From CAZYYO01 sp964650965 (GTDB lineage: Bacteria; Bacillota; Clostridia; Lachnospirales; Lachnospiraceae), in NCBI GenBank assembly GCA_964650965.1, contig CAZYYO010000115.1:1-5480 (forward strand): 5,480 bases of DNA. The letters run 5' to 3'. Positions 1 to 5,480 of this stretch are shown in pieces; position 1 is the first letter of the stretch, and each line of letters opens with the position of its first letter. The position numbers and the translations under genes are program-made. The notes under the pieces were generated by a model. The model saw only the letters and a program-made list of their open reading frames with translations. It had not been told where the DNA came from and did not search any database.

Positions 1-3
1 TTC

Positions 4-41
4 AAAAAAAATTGCGGTATGTCCGCAAGGTCATACCGCAA
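4..41 (-). terminator. Rho-independent terminator after dctM
   Basis: On the minus strand a 10-bp perfect stem (arms 41-32 and 21-12, sequence TTGCGGTATG / CATACCGCAA) encloses a 10-base loop and is followed directly by eight T residues (11-4). This is the classical intrinsic terminator layout, and it begins about 20 bases after the dctM stop codon. It therefore marks the end of the operon. On the plus strand no T-run follows the stem, so it should act in one direction only. The loop contains a second copy of TTGCGG (28-23), which can pair with the same downstream CCGCAA (17-12) to give a shorter 6-bp hairpin ending at the same T-run. Confidence 0.93.
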
Positions 42-60
42 AAAACATTTCAATTAATGG

Positions 61-1365
61 TTACTCTACCAGTCCCATCATACTTGGAAGTCCCATGGAC
101 AATCCGGAAATATAGGTTACTGCCAGAAGAATTACAAATAATACTGCAAAGTATGGTATCAATCGCTTGGTTACCTGTTCAATGCTAATGCCACTGATTC
201 CGCAGCCTACAAACAGTACCGAGCCTACCGGAGGCGTAATATTACCCAGGCACATGTTAAAGATTAACATAACACCAAACTGAATGGCTGACATTCCCAG
301 TCCCTGTGCAATTGGCAGGAAGATTGGGGTGAAAATCAAAATCGCCGGTGTAATATCCATAAACATTCCAATTACAAGTAAAATTACATTCATTAATAAG
401 AGAATAATGTATTTGTTATCAGACAAAGATGCAATACCGCTGCTGATTGCTGCTGGAATTCCTGAGTATGCCATAACAAAGGACATCGCTGAGGATGCTG
501 AAATCAGAAACAGAATAACGCCACTGGTACATGCACTTTTTAACAATGTCTGCATAAAGGATTTCAAGGTAATGCTCTTATAACAGATGGACAAAATCAG
601 GCAGTACAGAACACACACACCTGCTCCTTCTGTTGCAGTAAAGATTCCTGCCACAATTCCACCAATAACAATGACAATAAGAAGTAAGCTTGGAATTGCC
701 TGTAAGGTTACCTGCAACGCTTCCTTTCCCGGCATTCTTCCGGTGGTTGGATACTTATTCTTCTTGGCATAGATAAACGCTACAAGCATCACACCTAATC
801 CCATAAGAATTCCTGGAATATAGCCTGCCATAAATAATGCAGAGATGGATACGCCACCTGCAACAGTTGAATATACAATAAATGCACTGGTAGGCGGAAT
901 CAAAAGTCCCGTTGGAGCACTGGCAATATTTACTGCTGTTGCAAATGCAGGGTCATAGCCTTCTTCCTCCTGAATGGGATAGATACATCCACCCATAGCA
1001 GATGCTGCTGCAACAGAGGAGCCGGATAATGCACCAAATAACATGTTTCCCAGCACATTTGCCTGTGCTAAAGAGCCTGGAATCCAGCCACAGAAAATCT
1101 TGGCGAAATTCACCAGCCGCTTGGCTATTCCACCGTTGTTCATAAGGTTACCTGCCAGAATAAACAGCGGTACAGCCAGCAGTGAAAAGCTTTCAATACC
1201 GCTGTTCATTTTCTGCATGGTGATAAATGTAATCTGATCCCAGGATAAGGATGACATTGCTGTTACTATGGATGAGATAACAATACTTACGGAAATAGGA
1301 CATCCAAGGAACAATAAAATTCCAAATACAAGGAACAGGATAATGGTGGTTAATACAATATTCAT
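61..1365 (-). CDS. dctM: TRAP transporter large permease subunit (DctM family)
   Basis: 434-residue, strongly hydrophobic protein with the full length expected for a DctM large subunit. This is the ion-coupled, solute-translocating component of a tripartite ATP-independent periplasmic (TRAP) transporter, an inner-membrane protein of the ion transporter superfamily with about a dozen membrane segments. Family hallmarks are visible in order: PLFILAGNLMN near residue 66, the GALSGSSVAAASAMGG re-entrant region near 112-127, EEGYDPAFATAVNIASAPTG followed by IPPTSAFIVY near 135-166, a second-half MDITPAILIFTPIFLPIA near 338-355, and GNITPPVGSVLFVGCGIS near 377-394. The two repeated halves with PP-containing hairpins are those that bind sodium and solute in known structures. 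The start ATG overlaps the dctQ stop (TAATG) and has AGGAGG nine bases upstream. No frameshift or truncation is seen. The substrate cannot be read from this subunit. Confidence 0.96.
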   Translation of the reverse strand: MNIVLTTIILFLVFGILLFLGCPISVSIVISSIVTAMSSLSWDQITFITMQKMNSGIESFSLLAVPLFILAGNLMNNGGIAKRLVNFAKIFCGWIPGSLAQANVLGNMLFGALSGSSVAAASAMGGCIYPIQEEEGYDPAFATAVNIASAPTGLLIPPTSAFIVYSTVAGGVSISALFMAGYIPGILMGLGVMLVAFIYAKKNKYPTTGRMPGKEALQVTLQAIPSLLLIVIVIGGIVAGIFTATEGAGVCVLYCLILSICYKSITLKSFMQTLLKSACTSGVILFLISASSAMSFVMAYSGIPAAISSGIASLSDNKYIILLLMNVILLVIGMFMDITPAILIFTPIFLPIAQGLGMSAIQFGVMLIFNMCLGNITPPVGSVLFVGCGISGISIEQVTKRLIPYFAVLFVILLAVTYISGLSMGLPSMMGLVE

Positions 1366-1865
1366 TATTCATTTCCTCCTTCGATTGTAATTCCAGTGAC
1401 ATCCTCATAGATATTAATAATCTGTGCCACAATGATAAATATACCGGAAATTGGTGCAATGGCGTACACAAGACTTCTTGGAATTCCCAAAAGTGCAGAG
1501 AATTCTCTGGTAGCACTCATAGCAAGCTTATAGCCACCAATGGTAATTACTAATAATGCAAATAACAGGATAAGTCCGTCGATAGCAATCATCAGAACCT
1601 TCTTCTTCCCTGGTGCCAGCTTGTCCCGTACTAATCCCAAGGACATATGCTGTCTGGTAGAGAAGGCATAGGCTGCTCCGATAAAGCCTGTCCAGATAAG
1701 GAAATAACGAACCAGCTCCTCGGTAAATGCTGCCGGATTATTTAAGACATATCTGGTAAATACCTGGTACAGCACCAGAAAGGTCATAATGGTAAGTAAA
1801 ATGGCTGCAAACCAGGATAACAGGAAATTCATAACTTTTTTGATTTTTGTAAATATCTCTGCCAT
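1365..1865 (-). CDS. dctQ: TRAP transporter small permease subunit (DctQ family)
   Basis: 166-residue membrane protein, the usual size for the DctQ small subunit, which binds the large subunit and helps present the solute-binding protein. Four hydrophobic segments are visible at about residues 12-33, 50-67, 88-111 and 129-151. The family signature between the first and second segments is present: YQVFTRYVLNNP, then FTEELVRYFLIWTGFIGAAYAF, then the RQHMSLGLVRDKL stretch (about residues 33-83). In other members the corresponding motif is Q-V-x-x-R-Y-V, (W/F)-T-E-E-L-x-R and a conserved His. The gene starts 3 bases after the dctP stop and overlaps dctM by one base, the canonical P-Q-M order. ATG at 1865 is preceded by AAGGGGG with an 8-base spacer. 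Not a fused QM protein; both permease parts are separate and intact. Confidence 0.95.
   Translation of the reverse strand: MAEIFTKIKKVMNFLLSWFAAILLTIMTFLVLYQVFTRYVLNNPAAFTEELVRYFLIWTGFIGAAYAFSTRQHMSLGLVRDKLAPGKKKVLMIAIDGLILLFALLVITIGGYKLAMSATREFSALLGIPRSLVYAIAPISGIFIIVAQIINIYEDVTGITIEGGNE
1375..1380 (-). promoter_or_regulatory. Shine-Dalgarno of dctM, inside dctQ
   Basis: AGGAGG lies nine bases before the dctM ATG at 1365 and is embedded in the last codons of dctQ (the Gly-Gly pair before Asn-Glu-stop). With the one-base stop/start overlap this favours translational coupling of the two membrane subunits, which must assemble one to one. Confidence 0.85.
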
Positions 1866-1868
1866 GGT

Positions 1869-2894
1869 TTATTCCCCCTTTACCTTTTCAATAATCGTAA
1901 GTAGCTGATCTACTCCAGCATACTCCTTGCGATACTCTTCTACCATGCTGCTGGTTGCTGCACGGAAAGCATCCTTGTCCACATCATCTACGAAGGTTAC
2001 CCCCATATCTTCTGCTTCTGCAATCGCCTGTTTTGTTGCCTCATCCCATGCGATTTTATGGCTTTCTGTAGATTCATAGGCTGCATTTAAAATAATTTCT
2101 CTATCTTCTTCACTAATGGTATTCCAAACCTTGGCACTCATTACCAGAACGTCAGGAATCATGGCATGCTCGTCGTAAGAGTAATATTTACAAATCTCTC
2201 CATGCTTTCCAATGGTCAGTGCTGTCTCGTTGTTCTCTGTTCCATCAATGATTCCTGTCTGAAGTGCAGTATATACATCTCCATAGGACATTGCCACTGG
2301 AATGCCGCCTAACGCCTTCAGCATATCTGTCTGGGACTTCATATCCTGAACACGAATCTTCAAGCCCTTCAAATCTTCCGGTGTACGAATAGCCTTATCC
2401 TTGGTATAGAAGCTTCTGGCTCCTGAGGTGTAATAGGTTAAGGTTACAAAGCCATCATCCTCTGTAGATAAGAAGAAATCTCTCATCTGGTCAGAATCCA
2501 TAACATTGTAGAAATCCTGGGTGTCATCGAAAATGTAGGGCAGACCAAAGGTATGGTATGCATCCTCGTAGGTTGCCAGTCCCGGTGCAGAAATCTTGGT
2601 CATAGACACAACGCCTGCCATCAGCTGCTCCATAGATTCTGTCTCAGAGCCCAGCTGTCCATTAGGATAAATCTTAATCTGTACTCTTCCCTGGGTACGC
2701 TCCTCCACCAGCTGTGCAAATTCTGTCATTGCGATATGAACAGAATGTGTCTCACTTAACCCGTGAGACAGGGTCAGTACCAGCGGATTTTCCGCGGTTG
2801 CCGTCTCGCTGCTTTCCGCGGTTGCCGCTCCACATCCTGTGAAACATCCAACGACCAATGCCAGCGACAGCATAAGTGCAATTACTTTCTTCAT
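1869..2894 (-). CDS. dctP: TRAP transporter solute-binding lipoprotein (DctP family)
   Basis: 341-residue extracytoplasmic solute receptor of a TRAP transporter. The N-terminus is a lipoprotein-type signal: MKK, a hydrophobic run to about residue 19, then a Cys at 17 (VVGC) or 21 (FTGCG). Cys21 fits the usual Firmicute xGCG pattern, and either Cys would tether the receptor to the membrane of a Gram-positive cell. A Ser/Thr/Ala/Glu-rich linker (23-36) precedes the DctP fold: LTLSHGLSETHSVH near 40-53, YPNGQLGSETESMEQLMAG near 86-104, SGARSFYT near 157-164, LKGLKIRVQ near 175-183 and ALQTGIIDGTENN near 210-222 of the precursor, allowing a few residues of counting error. The Arg in KIRV (R181) is the family arginine that salt-bridges the solute carboxylate in SiaP-type structures, and R160 occupies the second SiaP arginine region. 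The KIRVQ...MSYGDVYTALQTG pattern resembles uronate-type receptors, but the ligand is not determined. Start: ATG 2894 has AAAGGG six bases upstream; an in-frame TTG at 2918 would put eight polar residues before the signal peptide and is less likely. Confidence 0.94.
   Translation of the reverse strand: MKKVIALMLSLALVVGCFTGCGAATAESSETATAENPLVLTLSHGLSETHSVHIAMTEFAQLVEERTQGRVQIKIYPNGQLGSETESMEQLMAGVVSMTKISAPGLATYEDAYHTFGLPYIFDDTQDFYNVMDSDQMRDFFLSTEDDGFVTLTYYTSGARSFYTKDKAIRTPEDLKGLKIRVQDMKSQTDMLKALGGIPVAMSYGDVYTALQTGIIDGTENNETALTIGKHGEICKYYSYDEHAMIPDVLVMSAKVWNTISEEDREIILNAAYESTESHKIAWDEATKQAIAEAEDMGVTFVDDVDKDAFRAATSSMVEEYRKEYAGVDQLLTIIEKVKGE
1874..1880 (-). promoter_or_regulatory. Shine-Dalgarno of dctQ, inside the 3' end of dctP
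   Basis: AAGGGGG sits 8 bases before the dctQ ATG at 1865 and overlaps the final Lys-Gly-Glu codons of dctP. It supports the chosen dctQ start and coupling to dctP translation. Confidence 0.8.
2789..2827 (-). repeat. Short direct repeat in the lipoprotein linker of dctP
   Basis: A 15-base sequence (TTTCCGCGGTTGCCG on the plus strand) occurs perfectly at 2789-2803 and 2813-2827, offset by 24 bases, exactly eight codons. It encodes the repeated ATAE peptide in the linker just after the signal peptide (ATAESSET, ATAEN). The offset keeps the reading frame, so it looks like a small in-frame duplication in a region whose length is normally tolerant to change. Confidence 0.8.
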
Positions 2895-2900
2895 GTTCGT

Positions 2901-2906
2901 CCCTTT
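2901..2906 (-). promoter_or_regulatory. Shine-Dalgarno that fixes the dctP start
   Basis: AAAGGG with a six-base spacer to ATG 2894. The longer reading frame starting at TTG 2918 has no well-spaced site: the only purine-rich match upstream, AAGGAG at 2940-2935, is 16 bases away. The shorter start also places MKK at the very N-terminus of the signal peptide. Confidence 0.8.
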
Positions 2907-2909
2907 CTG

Positions 2910-2930
2910 TCCCGGCAATGAAGGCCGGGA
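2910..2930 (-). other. GC-rich intergenic hairpin between the GH31 gene and dctP
   Basis: A perfect 7-bp inverted repeat (TCCCGGC at 2910-2916, GCCGGGA at 2924-2930) with a seven-base loop lies in the 58-base gap between the hydrolase stop and the dctP start. No T-run follows on the minus strand, so it is not an intrinsic terminator. In many transport operons such a hairpin marks an mRNA processing or stabilising element that lets the binding protein be made in excess over upstream genes; that role here is inference. An extra purine-rich AAGGAG (2940-2935) lies just 5' of it without a well-placed start codon. Confidence 0.6.
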
Positions 2931-2952
2931 ACTTCTCCTTACTATTTATTTG

Positions 2953-5454
2953 TTACATTCCAATTAAATCGAATGCTTCATACGAAATAATGACCTGATA
3001 ATTCTGCTTGATATTCTTATATTTAACCTGAACAGACTTTAAGGTCTGGCTGTAATACCAGCCTTCACTGGCCTCTTCGAACTTTCTTCGATGAAGGAAA
3101 TGTTCCAGTGTCCTGCCATCTACCTGAATCCAGAATGGTGCTTTCTCTCTGTGAATCACATCCAGATACATGTCCTCTACCGTAGACGTATAATTGCCAC
3201 TGTACATAATATCCAATACAGTACGCTCTCCAGTGGTCATAACAATTTCCGTCTTCTTATATCCTTCCTGCTGATAATCCATGGTGAGCCCATCATCCTC
3301 ATACATGGTAAATCGATTATCCTTGTCATCTGCAATCAGTAAATGAATACCGGTAACCTGCTCCTGCTTTAAATTCATCATCTGATTTAATGCCATTGGA
3401 ATAATCGCTCCACCCCGTACATACATAGGAATACTGCTCATATCTACTTCCTGGCTGATGGTCTGTCCACCCAGATAACATGCCCTGGTATAAAAGTCGT
3501 AGAACACTTCATTTTCCGGTAAATACACGTCTCGCAGGGTCTGCCCCTTCTCCACTACATTTGCCACAAGAAGAGAATCTCCACACATGAAATCAACGCC
3601 GGTATCGTAGCAGTTTGCATCCTCCTGGAAGACAGCAAACATGGCCTGCATCATAGGAATTCCGGTTTCATGAGAACGCTCTAAAAGAGAGTATAAATAT
3701 GGAATCAGGCGATAACGGAATTTAATTGCATTTCTTACATTTTCCTTCTGATTGGAATACATCCATGGTTCTGTTACTGTATTATCTGTATTGGTAGAAT
3801 GGATGGAGAATCTTGGTTGGAAGATTCCATTTTGAATCCAGCGAACCATTAATTCCTCTTCCGGTGCCGGTCCAAAGAATCCGCCAATATCACAGCCGTG
3901 ATTGCTGACACCTGATAATCCCATTCCAAGAATGGTTGCAATGTTATATTTCAAAGAATCCCAGTGAGTCAGGTTATCCCCAGCCCAGGTTTGTGCATAT
4001 CGCTGAATTCCACTGTGACCGGAACGGCATACGATATAAGGTCTGGTATTTTCGAAGGTCTCATGAATGGCTTCCTCTGTAATATGACACATGATGTTAC
4101 TCATATTGGATTTCAGCTGACCAATGGTTCCACCTTTTCCTTCAAAATAACATCTGGCATCCTTATCCACCATACTGTCGTATTCGCAGTTATCATTCCA
4201 CACAGAGCTGGTTCCATACTGAAGGACATTTTCCTTAAGCATTTCCTTCCAGTAGGTTCTTGTGGATTCCCTGGTGTAATCAATAAACATTCCTTTACCG
4301 CCCCACCAGGTTCCAATACCAGGCTCATTCTTCTCGCTGTCTAAAACGAACATATCCTTATCCTTCATTTCCTGAAGCTTGGGATGAACAAGAAGCATAC
4401 CCGGCTTTACATTTGGAGATACGCTAATGCCTCGCACATCCATCTGGTGGAAGAAATCCTTAGGGTTCTTGAAACGCTTCTTATTCCAGGTAAATACGCA
4501 CCGCTTGATTCCCTCCTGGGTCTCAATGGCACAATATCCACTGGATAGCTGGAATCCATCTACCGGAATTCCTTCTTCTCTGGTAGTGTCGATAAATTCA
4601 GCGATTGCATCGTCACAATCTGCCTCCAGCTCTGGATAATACATAGAAGAGCCAAGATACCCTAATGCATATCTGGGAAGCAGGGCAGATTTTCCTGTAA
4701 GATCTGTGTAGCCTTCAATCACATCATTTACCTTGGGTCCTGCAATGAAGAACAGGTCAATATCTCCGCCGTCTGCACGATATCTGCTATGACGCTTCCA
4801 GTAATTACTCTTCTCACGACCCATATCGAAATCACATTCATAGGTGTTGTGATAGAAATATCCTACTGCCTTCTTTGTAGTTTTATTTAATTTAATATAG
4901 AAAGGAATATGCTTGTATAAGGAATCTGTCTCCTTGGCATTGTAGCCCATGGCATCCTTAGGGCTCATGTTCATGAACTTCTCAGCCTTGTTAATCTCTC
5001 CGCTCTTCTCACCAAAGCCGTAGAAGCAATCATCTGCTGCGATTTCACTGGTATGAATGCTGCGGTTATTGCTGTCCTTCTGGTAAGCCAAATCTACAAT
5101 ATCAGCGTGGATCTGAGTTCCTTCATGATCATAGATGCAGATGCGGAAGGGTTCCTTCTCAATCTCCACTCGCAGCTCTTTTCCCTGAATCACTGCCATG
5201 TCAGTTCCATCCATTAAGGTCGCCTGTGCCACCTGAATTCTCTTACGATAATCCTTCAGGTAGTCATCCATGCGGTCTTCCCATGCGGTCATAACCAAAG
5301 AATAAGACTCCTCTGCAAAATCCCCATCAAAGCCTGCACGGATTCGAATAATCTGATCTGTCATAAACCAGATGCGAATCTCCACACAGTTGGTTTCAAC
5401 TGCATAATAATTCTCTCTTGCTGTTACTGCCAATGCCTTCTCACATACCTTCAT
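2953..5454 (-). CDS. GH31 family glycoside hydrolase (alpha-glycosidase), cytoplasmic, atypical sugar-binding residues
   Basis: 833-residue enzyme of glycoside hydrolase family 31, retaining alpha-glycosidases. Order of domains: N-terminal mutarotase-like beta-sandwich (about 1-250, including FYGFGE near 144 and the SLYKHIPFYIKLN stretch near 178), (beta/alpha)8 barrel (about 258-590), then C-terminal beta-sandwiches with the DUF5110-like YEDDG motif near 718-722. The nucleophile is Asp421 in VWNDNCEYD (codon 4194-4192). The acid/base is Asp493 in WAGDN (codon 3978-3976), 16 residues after Arg477 in CRSG, the spacing seen in characterised members. DIGGFFG near 522-528 and EPW near 562 are also typical. 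Unusual: the canonical DIDYM sugar-binding motif is SSGYC (304-308), the residue after the nucleophile is Asn not Met, and the usual R-x-H near 550 reads S-I-H. No signal peptide is visible, so it acts on imported substrate. It is the first gene of the TRAP operon. Exact substrate unknown; alpha-glucosidase or alpha-xylosidase would be guesses. Confidence 0.93.
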   Translation of the reverse strand: MKVCEKALAVTARENYYAVETNCVEIRIWFMTDQIIRIRAGFDGDFAEESYSLVMTAWEDRMDDYLKDYRKRIQVAQATLMDGTDMAVIQGKELRVEIEKEPFRICIYDHEGTQIHADIVDLAYQKDSNNRSIHTSEIAADDCFYGFGEKSGEINKAEKFMNMSPKDAMGYNAKETDSLYKHIPFYIKLNKTTKKAVGYFYHNTYECDFDMGREKSNYWKRHSRYRADGGDIDLFFIAGPKVNDVIEGYTDLTGKSALLPRYALGYLGSSMYYPELEADCDDAIAEFIDTTREEGIPVDGFQLSSGYCAIETQEGIKRCVFTWNKKRFKNPKDFFHQMDVRGISVSPNVKPGMLLVHPKLQEMKDKDMFVLDSEKNEPGIGTWWGGKGMFIDYTRESTRTYWKEMLKENVLQYGTSSVWNDNCEYDSMVDKDARCYFEGKGGTIGQLKSNMSNIMCHITEEAIHETFENTRPYIVCRSGHSGIQRYAQTWAGDNLTHWDSLKYNIATILGMGLSGVSNHGCDIGGFFGPAPEEELMVRWIQNGIFQPRFSIHSTNTDNTVTEPWMYSNQKENVRNAIKFRYRLIPYLYSLLERSHETGIPMMQAMFAVFQEDANCYDTGVDFMCGDSLLVANVVEKGQTLRDVYLPENEVFYDFYTRACYLGGQTISQEVDMSSIPMYVRGGAIIPMALNQMMNLKQEQVTGIHLLIADDKDNRFTMYEDDGLTMDYQQEGYKKTEIVMTTGERTVLDIMYSGNYTSTVEDMYLDVIHREKAPFWIQVDGRTLEHFLHRRKFEEASEGWYYSQTLKSVQVKYKNIKQNYQVIISYEAFDLIGM

Positions 5455-5460
5455 CATATT

Positions 5461-5468
5461 CTCCTTTT
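5461..5468 (-). promoter_or_regulatory. Shine-Dalgarno of the GH31 gene; favours the second of two adjacent ATGs
   Basis: AAAAGGAG is followed by AAT and then ATGATG. The spacer from GGAG is three bases to ATG 5457 and six bases to ATG 5454, so the second ATG is the better-spaced start; the proteins differ only by one extra Met. Only 12 further AT-rich bases remain before the window edge, too few to show a promoter. Confidence 0.75.
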
Positions 5469-5480
5469 GTTAATTATTTA

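Noticed and set aside
1193..1516. 107-codon minus-strand open frame across the dctQ/dctM junction.
   Set aside because: It overlaps both conserved TRAP genes in another frame, has no recognisable motif and is a shadow frame. The same applies to the plus-strand open frames at 284-583, 3964-4344 and others inside the conserved genes.
2895..2918. Eight-residue N-terminal extension of DctP starting at TTG 2918.
   Set aside because: TTG has no well-spaced ribosome site, the extension (PGQKGTN) would precede the signal peptide, and ATG 2894 has AAAGGG at six bases.
2910..2930. The intergenic hairpin as an intrinsic terminator after the GH31 gene.
   Set aside because: The bases following it on the minus strand (GACAGAAAGGG) contain no T-run, and the stem is only 7 bp.
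2931..3000. A separate promoter for dctP in the AT-rich end of the GH31 gene.
   Set aside because: AT-rich hexamers are present, but no pair of convincing -35 and -10 boxes with 16-18 base spacing could be found.
2953..5454. Sulfoquinovosidase (YihQ-type) identity for the GH31 gene, suggested by pairing with a TRAP transporter for acidic solutes.
   Set aside because: The YihQ signature region (Q-D-W and the R-x-x-W that holds the sulfonate) does not line up: here the region reads QLSSGY and KRCVFTW, lacking the matching Trp, and the R-x-H near the end of the barrel is S-I-H. The sequence does not support this assignment.
5458..5480. Operon promoter in the AT-rich leader.
   Set aside because: Only 23 bases are available, including the ribosome site; a -10-like match in such AT-rich sequence would be meaningless.

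Overview
The window is one compact, single-direction gene cluster on the minus strand, probably the 3' part or the whole of an operon. It suggests a low-to-moderate-GC Gram-positive anaerobe of the Clostridia, perhaps Lachnospiraceae-like. The grounds are strong purine-rich Shine-Dalgarno sites (AGGAG, AGGAGG, AAGGGGG), a lipoprotein-type signal on the solute-binding protein, AT-leaning codon use and very tight gene spacing. The taxonomic call is inference; no marker gene is present.

In transcription order (high to low coordinates): a short AT-rich leader with a ribosome binding site (5458-5480); a cytoplasmic glycoside hydrolase of family GH31 (2953-5454); a 58-base intergenic stretch with a GC-rich hairpin; the solute-binding lipoprotein (DctP, 1869-2894), small membrane subunit (DctQ, 1365-1865) and large membrane subunit (DctM, 61-1365) of a TRAP transporter; and a strong intrinsic terminator (4-41). 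dctP-dctQ are 3 bases apart and dctQ-dctM overlap by one base, so the transporter genes are probably translationally coupled. No promoter is visible; it must lie beyond 5480. No regulator, RNA gene, mobile element or CRISPR is present, and no gene-free stretch exceeds 60 bases.

Reading of the whole: a sodium-coupled TRAP transporter imports a small, probably carboxylate-bearing solute captured by DctP, and a GH31 enzyme without a signal peptide cleaves an alpha-glycoside inside the cell. The GH31 protein keeps the catalytic aspartates, but several residues that read glucose in classical alpha-glucosidases are changed. Enzyme and transporter together therefore point to an unidentified acidic alpha-glycoside as substrate. 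That is a hypothesis, not a demonstrated function.
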